NCBI RefSeq assembly: GCF_021018805.1
Contig: NC_086248.1
Coordinates: 57,665,485-57,729,484, forward strand
Direction of reading: 5' to 3'
Length of the DNA stretch: 64,000 nt
Source: Prinia subflava
Lineage: Eukaryota; Chordata; Aves; Passeriformes; Cisticolidae
Shown here: piece by piece, positions 13,401 through 25,070 of the stretch
Layout: every line of letters starts with the position of its first letter
Position numbering within the stretch: position 1 is the stretch's first letter
Notes under the pieces: model-generated
Told to the model about the DNA's origin: nothing
Database searches by the model: none
What the model saw: only the letters and a program-made list of their open reading frames with translations
Made by a program: the position numbers and the translations under genes

Positions 13401-16400
13401 AATTGCTTATCATTATCTACAAAAGAAAGTGTGAAATTACAGGATTCATAATTCACATTACATGGAAAGGACATACAAAATGGATGCAATTTGAAATAAT
13501 AACATTTTATTCATTTATGCTTAAGAAATATGCTTTAGAAATACTTTGACTTTTAGATAGGCCATTTGGTATACTGTGTTTAGGACAAGTGAAGAAAATC
13601 TCTGGATCTTTGAAGTTCTGAGGAGAAATTATATGGAGAAGGCTCTGCTAGCTTGGGTAAGTTCTAATTACCTGGATACTCAGTCTTGATAGGAATTAAG
13701 ATACAAACTGATGTTAAAGAAACATGCGCTGTGCCTTTGTACCTGCTTGTCTATCCTTCTGTAGAATCCTTTTCCCTGACACTATCTCCCTTAAACCCCA
13801 AGCCACGCTTACATGCTCTATGCAAATGTGTTGCCAGACTGCGAATTGCCCCATGGTTGGTGGGGTTTGGGAACAGGAGGTGGCAACCAGAGCCAGCCAG
13901 TTTAGTCCTACAGTAGCACACAGGCAATTTTTAAAAAAGTGCAGTTTTCTCTGGTTCTTAGTAGAGTGCATGGAAGTGAACAAAGAAGGACTAAAGTCAC
14001 AGGTAGGTGTGGCTCTATACAGGAAAGGGAGTAGATGAATGTTGAAGCCCTTTCATTCATAGGGATGAATCTCCTTAGACACACAAAATATGGACTATAT
14101 TTAGTATTCCAGACTGAGCAGTGACACCTTAGGTGTGAGGCCAACTTCAACTCCCTGTTTTATTAAAAAAAACTGTGATTGTGTGGTATCAGCTGGCACT
14201 GTCCCCTCTAGATGTGTGTACGCACAGGGGGAGAGGCCCTGGCATGCAGAGATGGTTTAGGCTGCGTCCCCAAAGGGGCAGGTGCTGCACAGACTCCTGT
14301 GTCAGCAGGTGTCAAAGGATCCTGATGTTTTTAGGGATGCATTTGGGGCCAGACAGGGACCATGCAACCTCTGCCCAGCCCAGAACACCTTTATGTTAGG
14401 GAAGAGCTGCTATTCTGTGGGGGAGAGCAGAGCTTGCTGGAGGTGCTTTACAACTCTCACAGGATGTTTCTGTGATTTCAACAAATCTAGCTTCCCCCAG
14501 GAGAGCCCCACTGCATCCAGCTGCACATTTGCATGCTGGCCTACAACAAGACAAACCACGTTTTTATGTTTTCCTGGAGTTATCCAGTGTTATGAAACCC
14601 ATTTGGATTTTGGAAGAGGCTATGGACTTCCTGGAGATCTGGCGTAAGGAAACAGCCCAATTATGCCTTAACCACAGATTTTCATAACTGCGAAACACTC
14701 AGATGTAGATCAAAGAGAGTGAAGGAGAGGCATCAGACATGTCCCAGTGCCAAGAAAAAAGGGGGAATAGGATCGCAGACAAAAACTGGAGGAGATCGAC
14801 ATTGCCTCTGTCATCTCCTATCAGCACCTGCCTTCACAAGTGGGCAGATCCTACACAAACCACTCAAGGAAATTCTTGTCTGGCTCTGAGGGTGCGTCCT
14901 TAGCAGCCATACCTTCACTGTCTGGGGTGCCAGACAAAAACACACTGGGCCTCTCCTTGGACGGACACACAGCTTTCCTTCCAGGCAGCACCCAAAGAAA
15001 CAGCTCGGACAGGCAAGGAGGCCTGGTTTGTACAAATGAATCAAGGAAACAATGAGCAGAAGACTCAGCATCTTCCACTAGTGAGTCCTAAAGTAAAAGG
15101 TAACTCAAAGTTAGGGCTTTGGGTACTTGTTTGCACCTGCTTGGTAAACAGTGCCCTAGATATGAAGGACAAAGTCAGAAACCCTTCTGTTTTCTCCCCC
15201 TGGTTTGTGAAATTGAGGAGTTCAACACAGCATATCAAGTGGCTGAGTCATGAATCAGAAGACTTCAGCAGCAGAGTACAGCAATAAAACATAAAATCAA
15301 GCACGCGCCATCTCTGAAACAGGGACTTTCCAGAATGGTTGGGAATCTTCATTATTTATGCTGCACAATTAAATATTCACCATTTCCTGCTAAATTGAGG
15401 TTTATTGAAGTAAACAATGATGCATAAGGGCAGAACTGGACAATTCCATTTTTAGGTATTAATAATTCAGAACCGTATTTGAAAATAACAGAGGGATATG
15501 ACAATACATCATAGAGGTTTTTATTATATCCACCCACTACCTATCCACCCACACAGATCTGGATACCATTTCTACTTGGAAACAATATAGCATCATCATA
15601 GCTTGTTTAAGTATACAGATATACAGGATATATTTACAAGAATGCAGTGTTTTTTGTTCAGCTGGATGACTCATTCTTTTTTCTGCAACCAAATCAGCCT
15701 CTTATTACTTAAAGTTGTTATTGACAAACATTCATGCTTAGGATAACAGAAACTGTGATTATCAGATTACATAAAAACAGAGAAAACTGTATTCTGCAGT
15801 GTGGAAAATATTATTCTGGAATGAAGCTCTGATGGGGAGCTCTCGGTTTTAGTATTATCTTTAAAATCTGAGCACTTTTGTGTATCAGACTGTCATTATT
15901 TATCTTGCTGTCACTTAAGGGCATGTAAAAATTTTATTGCTTTGGGACATATCTGATAAATTCCTTATGCAACACTGGCTATTATTTGTGTGGTCTGCCT
16001 CTGACACCAATACAGCCACAGCACAGAGGGCAATGTGGGGTGTGTGGAAAGGGCAAGAGAAGAAAAGGAGAGACAGTGGATGCATCTCTTAGGGATGTAT
16101 TTCTACTGCAGTGTAGGGTTGTAGTTTTTGTTTAAGGACTCATACTTTTGCTGTCATTCAACAACTTCAGGATTGATTTAGCTTAAGTTAAGGTTTTAGA
16201 GTTTCTGCTTGCCCATGGTGCCAAGCAATGCCTGCAGAGATCTAAGTATCACTCCTGCCTCATCAGCCTCAGGATCTCTTCATCCCAGCTGTCACCCCAA
16301 GGCTGAGGAGAAATTCTTGTAAGACTGATTTCAGCTTTCTGGAGGTCAGTCTAGATGATGCTCCATAGGCACTATATAAGACATTCAACAAGAGATTTAA

Positions 16401-17079
16401 TAATATAAGGACCCAAATTCAAGCTGGAAAAAGAAGATGAATTTCCAGCAAGTAAATCCCAGTGTGAATCCAAATTAAGCAAAGACAAAAGATATACCTC
16501 AAGTGAAAGAGGTAAACAACTTGGTCCTTTCAATGAAATTGTTTCAGGTTTATTTAGATGAAATGAAGATAAGAATTTGCCTGGAAGAAGCTTACTTTAT
16601 TTTATAGCTATCTGGTTATTTTTTCTGCTGCCCAGACCATCTGTTCCATTGGTGGGTATGTCATCATTCACACACCCACTGAATGCCAAATTAATCCAAG
16701 TCACACAGCTACACCTCCCTTCTGACTTAGACCAAACTATATTTTATTCCAGCATAAAATAGGCATCAGAGCTAAGTTTGCCTCACTCACTTCCAAGGAG
16801 GAAACAGTGAGCTTTCGGATTTACTGTGATCCATTAAGGGGACAACCATAAAACACCAGAACTTTTGTAGTGGCTCCACCACAGCTCATCAGCACTGGAC
16901 AATAATGAATGCACAGCAGAAAAAGGGATGGAGAAACAGAGCAAGGAGACAGCAATGCTGCCAGACCCCTTTCTCAAACTTCCAGGGTCTGCATCTTCGG
17001 AAAACTGAGTCTCCATATCCAGGAATTCTCAACATATTTCCTTTTTGTGAGTCTTTTAAGCTCACAGAGACTTTTTGTG
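7451..17079. other. Intergenic DNA, mostly featureless
   Basis: I find no exon or RNA gene. There are C-rich pyrimidine patches at about 10060-10290 and 10920-11060, which open a few long frames (up to 114 codons) without recognisable protein. The segment 14200-15060 is somewhat richer in GC but also has no recognisable content. A 33-base direct duplication at 10558-10623 is listed separately. An A-rich run lies at about 12152-12169. Confidence 0.45.
10558..10623. repeat. Two-copy tandem duplication, 33-bp unit
   Basis: The unit begins TGACTACATTAAAATAA. Copies start at 10558 and 10591 and differ at a few positions, for example AACGGGATAGG versus AATGGGATAAG. It looks like a small local duplication. 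Confidence 0.85.
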
Positions 17080-17960
17080 CCCACAGCCTCCTGTTGCAAT
17101 GAGTTACACAGCTGAACTGTAGTTTGAAAAGTTACCTCCTTTTGCTTGATTTGAAACTACCTGTACTGGTTACATTTAACGCTGTATTGGAAGACAGTGA
17201 ACACTTTTTCTCCATCTGCTTCCTTCTAGGCACTTAAAATTATTTAGATATTTATCATGTGCCCTCCCTGGTTTTCTCTTCTCTCAGACAAAGGTTCCTG
17301 ATCTTGACCATTTCTCATACCAAAACTGTTCCAGATTTTGCAGCAGCTTTGTGTTTCCCACCCCCCCCCCCAACATTTTTTAAGCTGGGAGGATGGGGGC
17401 AGAAGAGCTCACACTATTTAAATGCAGTCACATAGTAAATCTGTACAGCAATTTCATGCTGTTTTCTGATTTGGTCTTAATTTCTTTCCTAATTCTTGGT
17501 TTACTTTTTTAAATGCTACTGAGCACTGAGCTGACATTTTCAAAGGCCTCTCTATAATAACCTCAAGATTGCTTTCCACAGTAACAGCTACTTTGGTGAC
17601 TATCATTGCATATGTATAGTTGGGCTTCTTCTCCCATGTGCATTACTTTACATTTATCAATATTGAATTCAACTGCATTTTTATTTCCAAGTCATTCTGC
17701 ATTATGATATCCCTCTGCAGCTCTTAGTAGTTGGCTCTAAATTTGCTTCTTTGAATAACTCATTCTTATCAGCAAACTTTGTTGCTTTATCTCATCCATT
17801 TTCCAGGTTACTTAGGACCAGATCAATCAGTGCATTCCTGTGGGAATACAATGTATATAATATATAATAATAACAACATGCAATACAGCCCAGTGGGACT
17901 CCACTGATGATCTTCCTCCAAGGACTTTTAACCTTAGTATTCTATGCTTTAACCATTTAT
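17080..17960 (-). mobile_element. Ancient, degenerate CR1/L3-type LINE fragment
   Basis: Read as the reverse complement, this is an old CR1-clade LINE 3' region. Blocks matching the general CR1/L3 pattern on the + strand are 'tgcaatgagttacacagctgaact' at about 17094-17117 (cut here for description only), the 'ttacctccttttg' block, 'tatttatcatgtgccctccc', 'tttacatttatcaatattga', 'atccctctgcagctctt', 'cagcaaactttgttgc' and 'cagcccagtgggactccact'. These occur in the order expected of an antisense copy. A C11 run at 17361-17371 and AT-rich insertions interrupt it. Its divergence is far greater than that of the CR1 copies at 6.8 and 52 kb, so it probably predates the bird radiation. No coding capacity remains. 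Confidence 0.75.
17361..17371. repeat. Homopolymer C11
   Basis: Eleven consecutive C bases lie inside the old CR1 remnant. The run is a likely site of length error or polymorphism. Confidence 0.9.
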
Positions 17961-19894
17961 TTCTCCATGAGAGTACATGTTTTTTTTATCTCATTGCAGC
18001 ATAAGTTCTTTCCTTTCAAGCAAGCTTTGTTGCACTGAAAATGTAGCTTAATGATTTTGAAAGGAATTTCAACCGTGGTTGTATCCAAAAACAACTGAGG
18101 CTCTATGGAGACAGAACCAAACTCACTCTTTTTTTTGTTACAACTCAAAAATTTTCTCTCTTCCAATCATCATGAAAGGGTGCCTGAGACAAACTTCTGC
18201 TGGACAAGCCAGCCACAAGGACATTCACACTCCAACTGGAGATGCACATAGACAGCTACAGAAACAAAGATTGCACCAGCTGGCAAAGATCTAGGTTTGT
18301 TCGACATTTGATTCACTAGGATGTACTAGAGCTTCCTGGCAGCAGAGGAGTATAATTATCTGTGCTTTAGGAGGTGGATTTGTTGATCTGAGTTTATGTC
18401 AAGTGTGAGAGAGACTGTGGCCTGCAGAGATGAGGTCACTGAAATGTGTGTTTGGTAGACAACTTCGGGAGCTGCTGGCAGATTTGCAGACCTGGGAGGC
18501 AAACAGTAATAATGGCCTTGGGAAGAAAGGGCAGTGGAGGCAATTACTGAGTGAGACATTTCACAAGGCAGTTCTGCACTGAATGCCAGAGCATTAGCGA
18601 TTTAGTGTTAGGGGCGGTCAAACTAAGAGCAGCAAAATACATTTGAAAATAGAGAAACAAAAGGGCAAATACATAACTGCCACATAGGACTCCTTGTGAC
18701 AAGATACTGCCAGTATGACAGTTGCACTGGAGTTCAGATTCAGCGTGGACTAAATCAACTGTGGAGTGGCAGGTCTGTCTTTTCACCTCTGCTACAGATG
18801 CTGTGAAACAGCTTTCTCTAGTGATTATTCCCATCCACCCACCCCTTGTCTCCTTGTCCTAACCACATTTTTCCTATGCCTATTCATTCACTGAAGTCTG
18901 TGTTCCTTTCGCATGGCTTTTTTCCCCTTTTCTTGGCAAAAAGATATTCTGTATGTGATTTAATATTTTACTTTAAAAAGTATTTAAAAAGTGGAGTATT
19001 TAATGCTTTCAATTCTTTGAGATCCTCAGCTGAATAGGCTTTATCTACTTGATCCCTGGGTGTATCAAAGTTGGCCTTTTAGCTTAACTCCTCCTCTCTT
19101 TCTGTCTAACTTAAAAGTAGGTCCTTCCATTCAAAATATTGATGTACTTAAAATAAAATGCCATCAGAGAATTACAGGATTGAACTCCCTGAACTGGAGC
19201 ATGAGTCAGGGAGGGTTAACAGTGAGTAAGGTTGGTGAAAGCTAACCCACTTCTTGTAAATGAGCCAGCATCTGGAAGAAGCTGTTGTAACCTGCAGCAG
19301 AAATTTTTGACTAAAACATGATGGCTGAAAAGTGGGTTGTAAAGCAGAGACAGCACAGTGCTGAGGCAGGGAGCTGTGGCATGGCTGTGAAATGGCCTCC
19401 TGGGTCATGGCAGCTCAGAGCAGCTGTAGCTGAGACCACAGCAGGTAGAAAGGGAAACACAGCAGTTGTCCCTCGGATGCAGCACTGAATGGGCAGTGAC
19501 TACTGCTTCTGAACCCAGGGAATGGGGTTTTTTTTTTGGTTCAGAGTCTGTGGTTCACAAGGGGTAGTCAGAAGGAAGCTGGAAGCCCGTGTGGGAAAAG
19601 GTGGGGAATTCCTGTTGCTGGAGCCACAGGCAGGCATGATGTAGTGCACCTCCCCACTGTGGCACCAGTCTCTCCAAAGGCAGGGCTGGGGAGCTGTGCA
19701 ATAATGCAGCCAAACGTGTGTCTCAAAAAGATGGCTGCTTTAGTGCCACTGTGAGCAAGTGTGATCCACAGTGAGTTCCTACAGCCAAGGAAGGTCAGGG
19801 AGTGCTGAGGGAGAGGGAGCAAAAGACCGTCAACATGTCCAGATGAAAGAAAAGTCTCTGAGAACAGAAATTTAACAAAAAAATCTGGTGACAG
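17961..19894. other. Intergenic DNA, nothing recognised
   Basis: There is no exon, RNA gene or named repeat. The T run at about 19528-19537 is simple sequence. GC content rises after about 19340 toward the GC-rich repeat that follows. Confidence 0.45.
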
Positions 19895-20115
19895 GGCCCC
19901 AGGGACACCCCCAGCCCTGACTGTCCCTGCCAGCCCCCAGGAGGTCCCCACAGCCCAGCCCCCAGGGCTGTCAGCCTCTGCCCCAGCCATGCTGCAGCAG
20001 GGCCAGTCTCCAGCTGCCCACAGCCCTGCCCAGCCATGGGCTCCACCAAACCAGGCCCTGTGCCCAACCCCTGGGACATGCCCAGGGTTGGGGCTGCTCC
20101 TGGCTGGGGGTGGGA
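19895..20115 (+). repeat. GC-rich unclassified interspersed repeat, copy 1
   Basis: This is a C-rich block (CCCCAG, CAGCCC and GCCCAG motifs) in otherwise AT-rich DNA. Its end, TGCTCCTGGCTGGGGGTGGGA at 20095-20115 (21 bases), is identical to the reverse complement of 62280-62300. Shared short blocks (CCCCACAGCCC, CCCCAGC, GGGCCAG, CCCACAGCC, GGGGCTG) keep the same order in both places, although spacing differs. This suggests two diverged copies of one repeat. I cannot assign a family; a solo LTR fragment or a GC-rich unit of an endogenous retrovirus is possible but unproven. The 202-codon antisense frame across it reflects low stop-codon frequency in GC-rich sequence. Confidence 0.5.
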
Positions 20116-23100
20116 TGGAACCCAATGGAGAGCTCCTGGCCAGGCATTTGCTGAAGCAGGATTCATTTCTGGTCAAGCAGCTGTCTCAGCACACCCCAAA
20201 CAGGACTAGGAGAACAATTTTGTAGCACCTGGGCATTGTGACCATGGCAGTGCTGATTCATTGCCTGTATCACAGTTCTCAAGCAGAAGAACAGATGAGG
20301 TTTTGTGCCAGGTCAAAAAATGTCAGGTTGATTTTTTTGAGCATTAAAGCTTATGGCTGCACCCATGTACCTCATCTCCTTGTTGCTCCTGAGGAGAAAC
20401 CTTTCTTGCTCCTCATGCCACCATGGCTTGTGTCTGGTGAATGCCAGTGTCTCTCTCCACACTTGGGAAATTTAATAGATGCCTGTGGGGAGTTGTAGGA
20501 GATACAGACACAGGTGTCATCTCACTCTGCAGGAGCTGCAGGGATAAGCAGTTGTCCCTGATAACCCATGTAGTGTGTAGGCAATGCCACAGAGCTCTCC
20601 TAGGGCTTGTGGAGCTGAAATAACAGTGCAGAAGAAGTGCTCCAGCCTGAAAAGCTGACTGCAAGACACTAGAGTATAGACATAGGATGATACTTCAAGA
20701 GCAATTCTGTCAGGAGCTGCCTGTCTCCACTCCAAGCATTAGACTGAACAGACTGTTTTATCAATAAAACACAGGTGTTCAGATGTCTATGCCTTTCATA
20801 CAAAAAAAAAATTGCAATTATTTCATGCTTAAACTATTTGCATTTAACTAGCGAGATGCATAAGACAGAGAAGTTTCTTGTGGTAGACTTTTTGTCACAC
20901 CTTTCTGAACAAAACACAATCTGAATTAATTTCTCACTGCAAAATGGCCCAGAGTATTTTTTGCCAGCTTTGTTTCCACTCAGGTACTGCCAGTGTTCTT
21001 TGCTGGCTGAAAGGATTTGGGAAGCAGATTGACACAGTGGAAATTCAGTCAAGCCGGATGCATATGCCTGCAAGACAGGCCATAAATTCTGTGTTACAAG
21101 GATAAATGAGGTCAGGATTCATAAAAGAGAACCAGCTACCATTGAGCCATGGACATGCTGGTCCTGTCATCCTCTCCTTTAGCCTGAAGATGGTTGTGTG
21201 GTTTGTTCCATCTTGGACCAACTTCCACTGCATGCTTCTGAGGCATGGGGACAGGGGCAAACCTGTATCTTAGACTTTGTAGTGGGTACCTGTTCTTGGA
21301 GACCTGTTTGCATTGTCTCATTTTCTTAATCTCAGTGAATTTGGATTAAGGGTTAATAATCTCTATAGCTCCAGTGAGAAGCTAGACACTCTTTCTTGAA
21401 GAACACCTGCACTTCCTACAGAACAAAGCAGCATGGATAATGAATATTTCTCCATGATGATTTCTGTGATTTGAGAGAGGAATTTACAGACATATTTGAG
21501 AACAATAGGCAAAACGGGATCAAGACATTCCTATGATCAGTGCAGTAACCTAAGTATCAGGCAGTCACTTCAGGGAGCTGTAGGCATTAGGGTTGTGTCT
21601 CCTTGAGAAAGACATTTTTATATATCAGGGATTCCTTGGAGTGAGGAAAAAAAAAAGAGAAAATGCTTGTGCAGAAAGAACTCTAAGCCAGGGGTCTTCA
21701 AGTTTTGCTAATGAAAGGCCTTCAATGGCCTACGTGGTAGCTGGACATATGAGAGTGTCCAGTCTTTAGGATCAACAGATGTAACATTGAAAATGGACTT
21801 TGGGAAAGGTAGCATGTAAAGTTTCCGAGAGGTATATGGTCAGAAGGATAAATAGTCTCTTTATTTTTTATTGATGTGTTTCAAAATGGTTAACTGTGAG
21901 TTTCATCCTAAGCAGTGTTGGACCACTGAAAGCAAGTAGTGCTTTTGTGAGTCTTATTTTATCAGAAGTCTTATGCTTTTGGACAGACCAAAATGGGAAA
22001 AGAATTGCAAATCTTTTTTTGTAATAAATGTTTTGCAGCTCTCAAGATGATTCTCAGTGGGTGGAGACAGGTAGCAGTGCAGAAAATAATCTCTTACTGG
22101 TAACTGAACAAATGTAAATACATATGTGGAGTAGAGAAGCTTTCTGGCAAATGTAGACCTGTGATAGAAATGGCAGCACAGCACAATAGAGCTCCATGCA
22201 GGTGTGCCATTTCTGACAGAAGCCCGGTATCAGCAAATTCATCTGTAGAGAGCAAACAGAATGGCTTTCTGTCCCTGCTTCAGTCTGTGTGTGGGCTATT
22301 AAGACTGAAGGGGGAATTATGCGATTCAGGCACAATATGGAGCTGCCTGACAGATTGCAGACAGATGTAAGCTTGCTTTGCCTGAGCTCTGCACTGACTG
22401 AAGCTCAGCTAATATATTCTGTTTCTCTGTCAGGCTTATTGCATCAAGCTCAGCATTATGCTGAAAACGCAGTCACGTGGCCTCTGCATCCAAACTGGCT
22501 CACTTCCCACCAGCTTGAAGCAAACTTGCATCTGTCTTCAAAATAGGATGTAGACAAAACCTTTTAACAGGCCAGCACTTCTGAGCCCGCACACTGTGGA
22601 GCTGGGACATGCTCAAAGTAGAAAGGAAAGGATCAGAGGTTGTTCAAACTCTTTGAAGTAGAAGGGATTTGAAGATATGTGGGGGTACATAGGAACCTGC
22701 AAGGGGTTACAGGGAGTAGGAGCAGATGGTGGCTTGACTGACAAGGGGAGATGCAGAGCGTCTAAGTATACCAAACTAAGTGGGTCCCTGGAAGAAGGAA
22801 ATGGAACAGAATATGTTTCACACAAGCTTGTTACTATGGCTATTCCCTGACTAGCAGATTCCACCTGTTTGTGAACATCACTCTTTATTTCCCTGATATG
22901 TTCCCTACTTGTGATACTGAGCAACCAAGGAATTTGATTACTGCCATGCTGATACAGATGCTTTGAGAGATTTCATTTGCACACAAGATGTCATTTTGTC
23001 ACAAAAATGGAAGTATTGATTGCTCCACAAATTATACTGATTATAAGTCAAAGCATAGCAGAGACTAGTGAGATGGCTGAAGAATGTCAGAAGGAGTGCA

Positions 23101-24854
23101 CCTACTTCCTGTAATGTAACTCTTTTATTTACAGTATTAGTCAAGAATCCTACATGCACTCACAGTTAACTCTAAGTGCTTTTTTGCTTTAAATTCGAAA
23201 TTTCTAGTAGGAGCTCATTTTTTAAGCTTTATTTTAAAAAACCCAGTGAAATAAAGAGTAAGATTCTAATGGGGTCTAAGTGCCCTATTCTGCTATAAGT
23301 CCCATTTTGTTTATATTTGGAAGAACAGCAGTTACCATAAAGACAAATATATTGTGCAGACTCAAATTTCCCTTTTTTCCTAAACAGTCTGCATCCCTCC
23401 TTTAAAATGCAAATGGATTTTTAAAATATTATTATTGTCCTATTGTGAAAAATATATATTCTTTCCTGTATAATGGAGATGTTTTCTAAGCTCAGACAAA
23501 TTTTGTTCAGTGTCAAAACATGTGTGTCCGTGACTTTCAGCTAATTTTCCAGAGAAAAGGATGTAAAAAGTGAAAACATTTATAATCCTTGCAATTGATG
23601 GAAATGAAAACAGTAATTCCTACTACAATAGAAGTGTGTGTATATACATCCTAACCACCAGTGAAAATACTATATTATTCACTTGAATTTGTATACTAAG
23701 AAAGAATGACACAATTTAGCAATCATTTTATTTTTATAATGTTAATATAAAGTTACAAATATAATTATTTACAAGGCCCTACATTTAATCTTGTGTTTAG
23801 TTTGCCATTTACTGTTTAAAATTAGTACATTTCATGCCTCAAGAAGTTTTTACACAATTAAGCTTTCTCCAGGACCTTCATTCGTTGACAAAATATCCTT
23901 GTTCTGCTTTACACAGTAGCAGGACTGGCTCCTGTCTTTTGCAATTCTGAGAGCTGAGATGCTGAATGTCTTTACCTCCAGGTGACATTTGTATGTGTTG
24001 TTTAAACAAAGGACCTTTTCAATGAATAAAAGACTGTATCACTCTTGTATGAAGTTAACACTGGTGATCTGGGGCCGAAAAGAGCATTCAAATAACATAA
24101 CTCTTGGGTGCTCTACCTGATTGATATTACTTTAAACTTTTTTCTTATTCCAGCTTTTATGAAAACCTTGAAGATTAAGATCTAACTTGAGACAACTTCT
24201 CTGAAAACCCAGAAGGACTTCTGAATACTCTGACGGTTTTGCATATGATTTATATGGCAAAAAATGTGCTTTTCTTTGGTTTAATTTCCTCAAGTCTCTC
24301 ATGTGGTGCCTCATTCGCACCCAGTAGAGTGCAAATACATAGTTTCAAGATTTCAAAAACACAGAATAATTAGCAATGTTTACTAACCAACTGGGCAAGC
24401 CACTTCCCACCTCAGTACTGGAATAATTGTTTCTCCACTTAAGAAAAGCAGTGAGAGGTCCACATTCTGGCCTCAGAGAAGCAGTAAATGCAAAGAGAGC
24501 CTGGCCTGCTTCAGCAAAGGTCAATTTGTTGTGCTGAAGAAACGCTTGAGTGTCTGCCTCAGAAAGTCCCATCTAAAGGCAGTTGCCTCTCTGAGTGCTG
24601 AGAGATGGATGTCATGGAGATACACTTTTAAACTGTTAATAATCTTATATCAAGACCCCTATAAGCGCAGTGGATTTATCCCTTACTACTTCAGTGAAGT
24701 ACTCCACTACTTCCCCAGTGGATACTCCAGTCTTGAACTGCCATTAACCATTAGAAAGGTTTTCCAGAAAGTCATCTGAAATCTCACTTGCTGCAGCATG
24801 AACAGTTCCTTTTTCCCTGTCTTCAGTCACATGGGAATTTATTCATTCAGGTTA
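20116..24854. other. Intergenic DNA, nothing recognised
   Basis: This is AT-leaning non-coding sequence with only short chance ORFs on both strands. There is an A run at about 20801-20810 and another at 21646-21656. I see no exon, RNA gene or clear transposon. Confidence 0.45.
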
Positions 24855-25070
24855 TTTTGCAATAATGTTTTAAATATTGAAAGGCTTCTCGCATTCCCCA
24901 TTTTCTAGACTAAACAATCCCATTTTTCTCACAACTCCTCTTCTTGCCTACCCTGGGCCTTTTCCAGATGATCTGCATCTTTCCTAAAGCATGTGATATA
25001 AACAGCTGTACGCAGAACTCCAGTTGGGTGCTTATATACACCACCCCTGTCTCTAAGAGACTGTCTTTGT
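24855..25070 (-). mobile_element. Degenerate CR1-like LINE fragment
   Basis: The + strand shows the antisense CR1 pattern of 'tctagactaaacaatccca', 'ttttccagatgatctgca' and 'gcagaactccagttgggtg', in the order seen in old antisense CR1 copies. The match is short and diverged, and its limits are approximate. Confidence 0.55.

Noticed and set aside
19568..20176. 202-codon minus-strand open frame
   Set aside because: It covers the GC-rich repeat and its composition (Gly/Ala/Pro/Trp-rich) reflects base content. I recognise no family.
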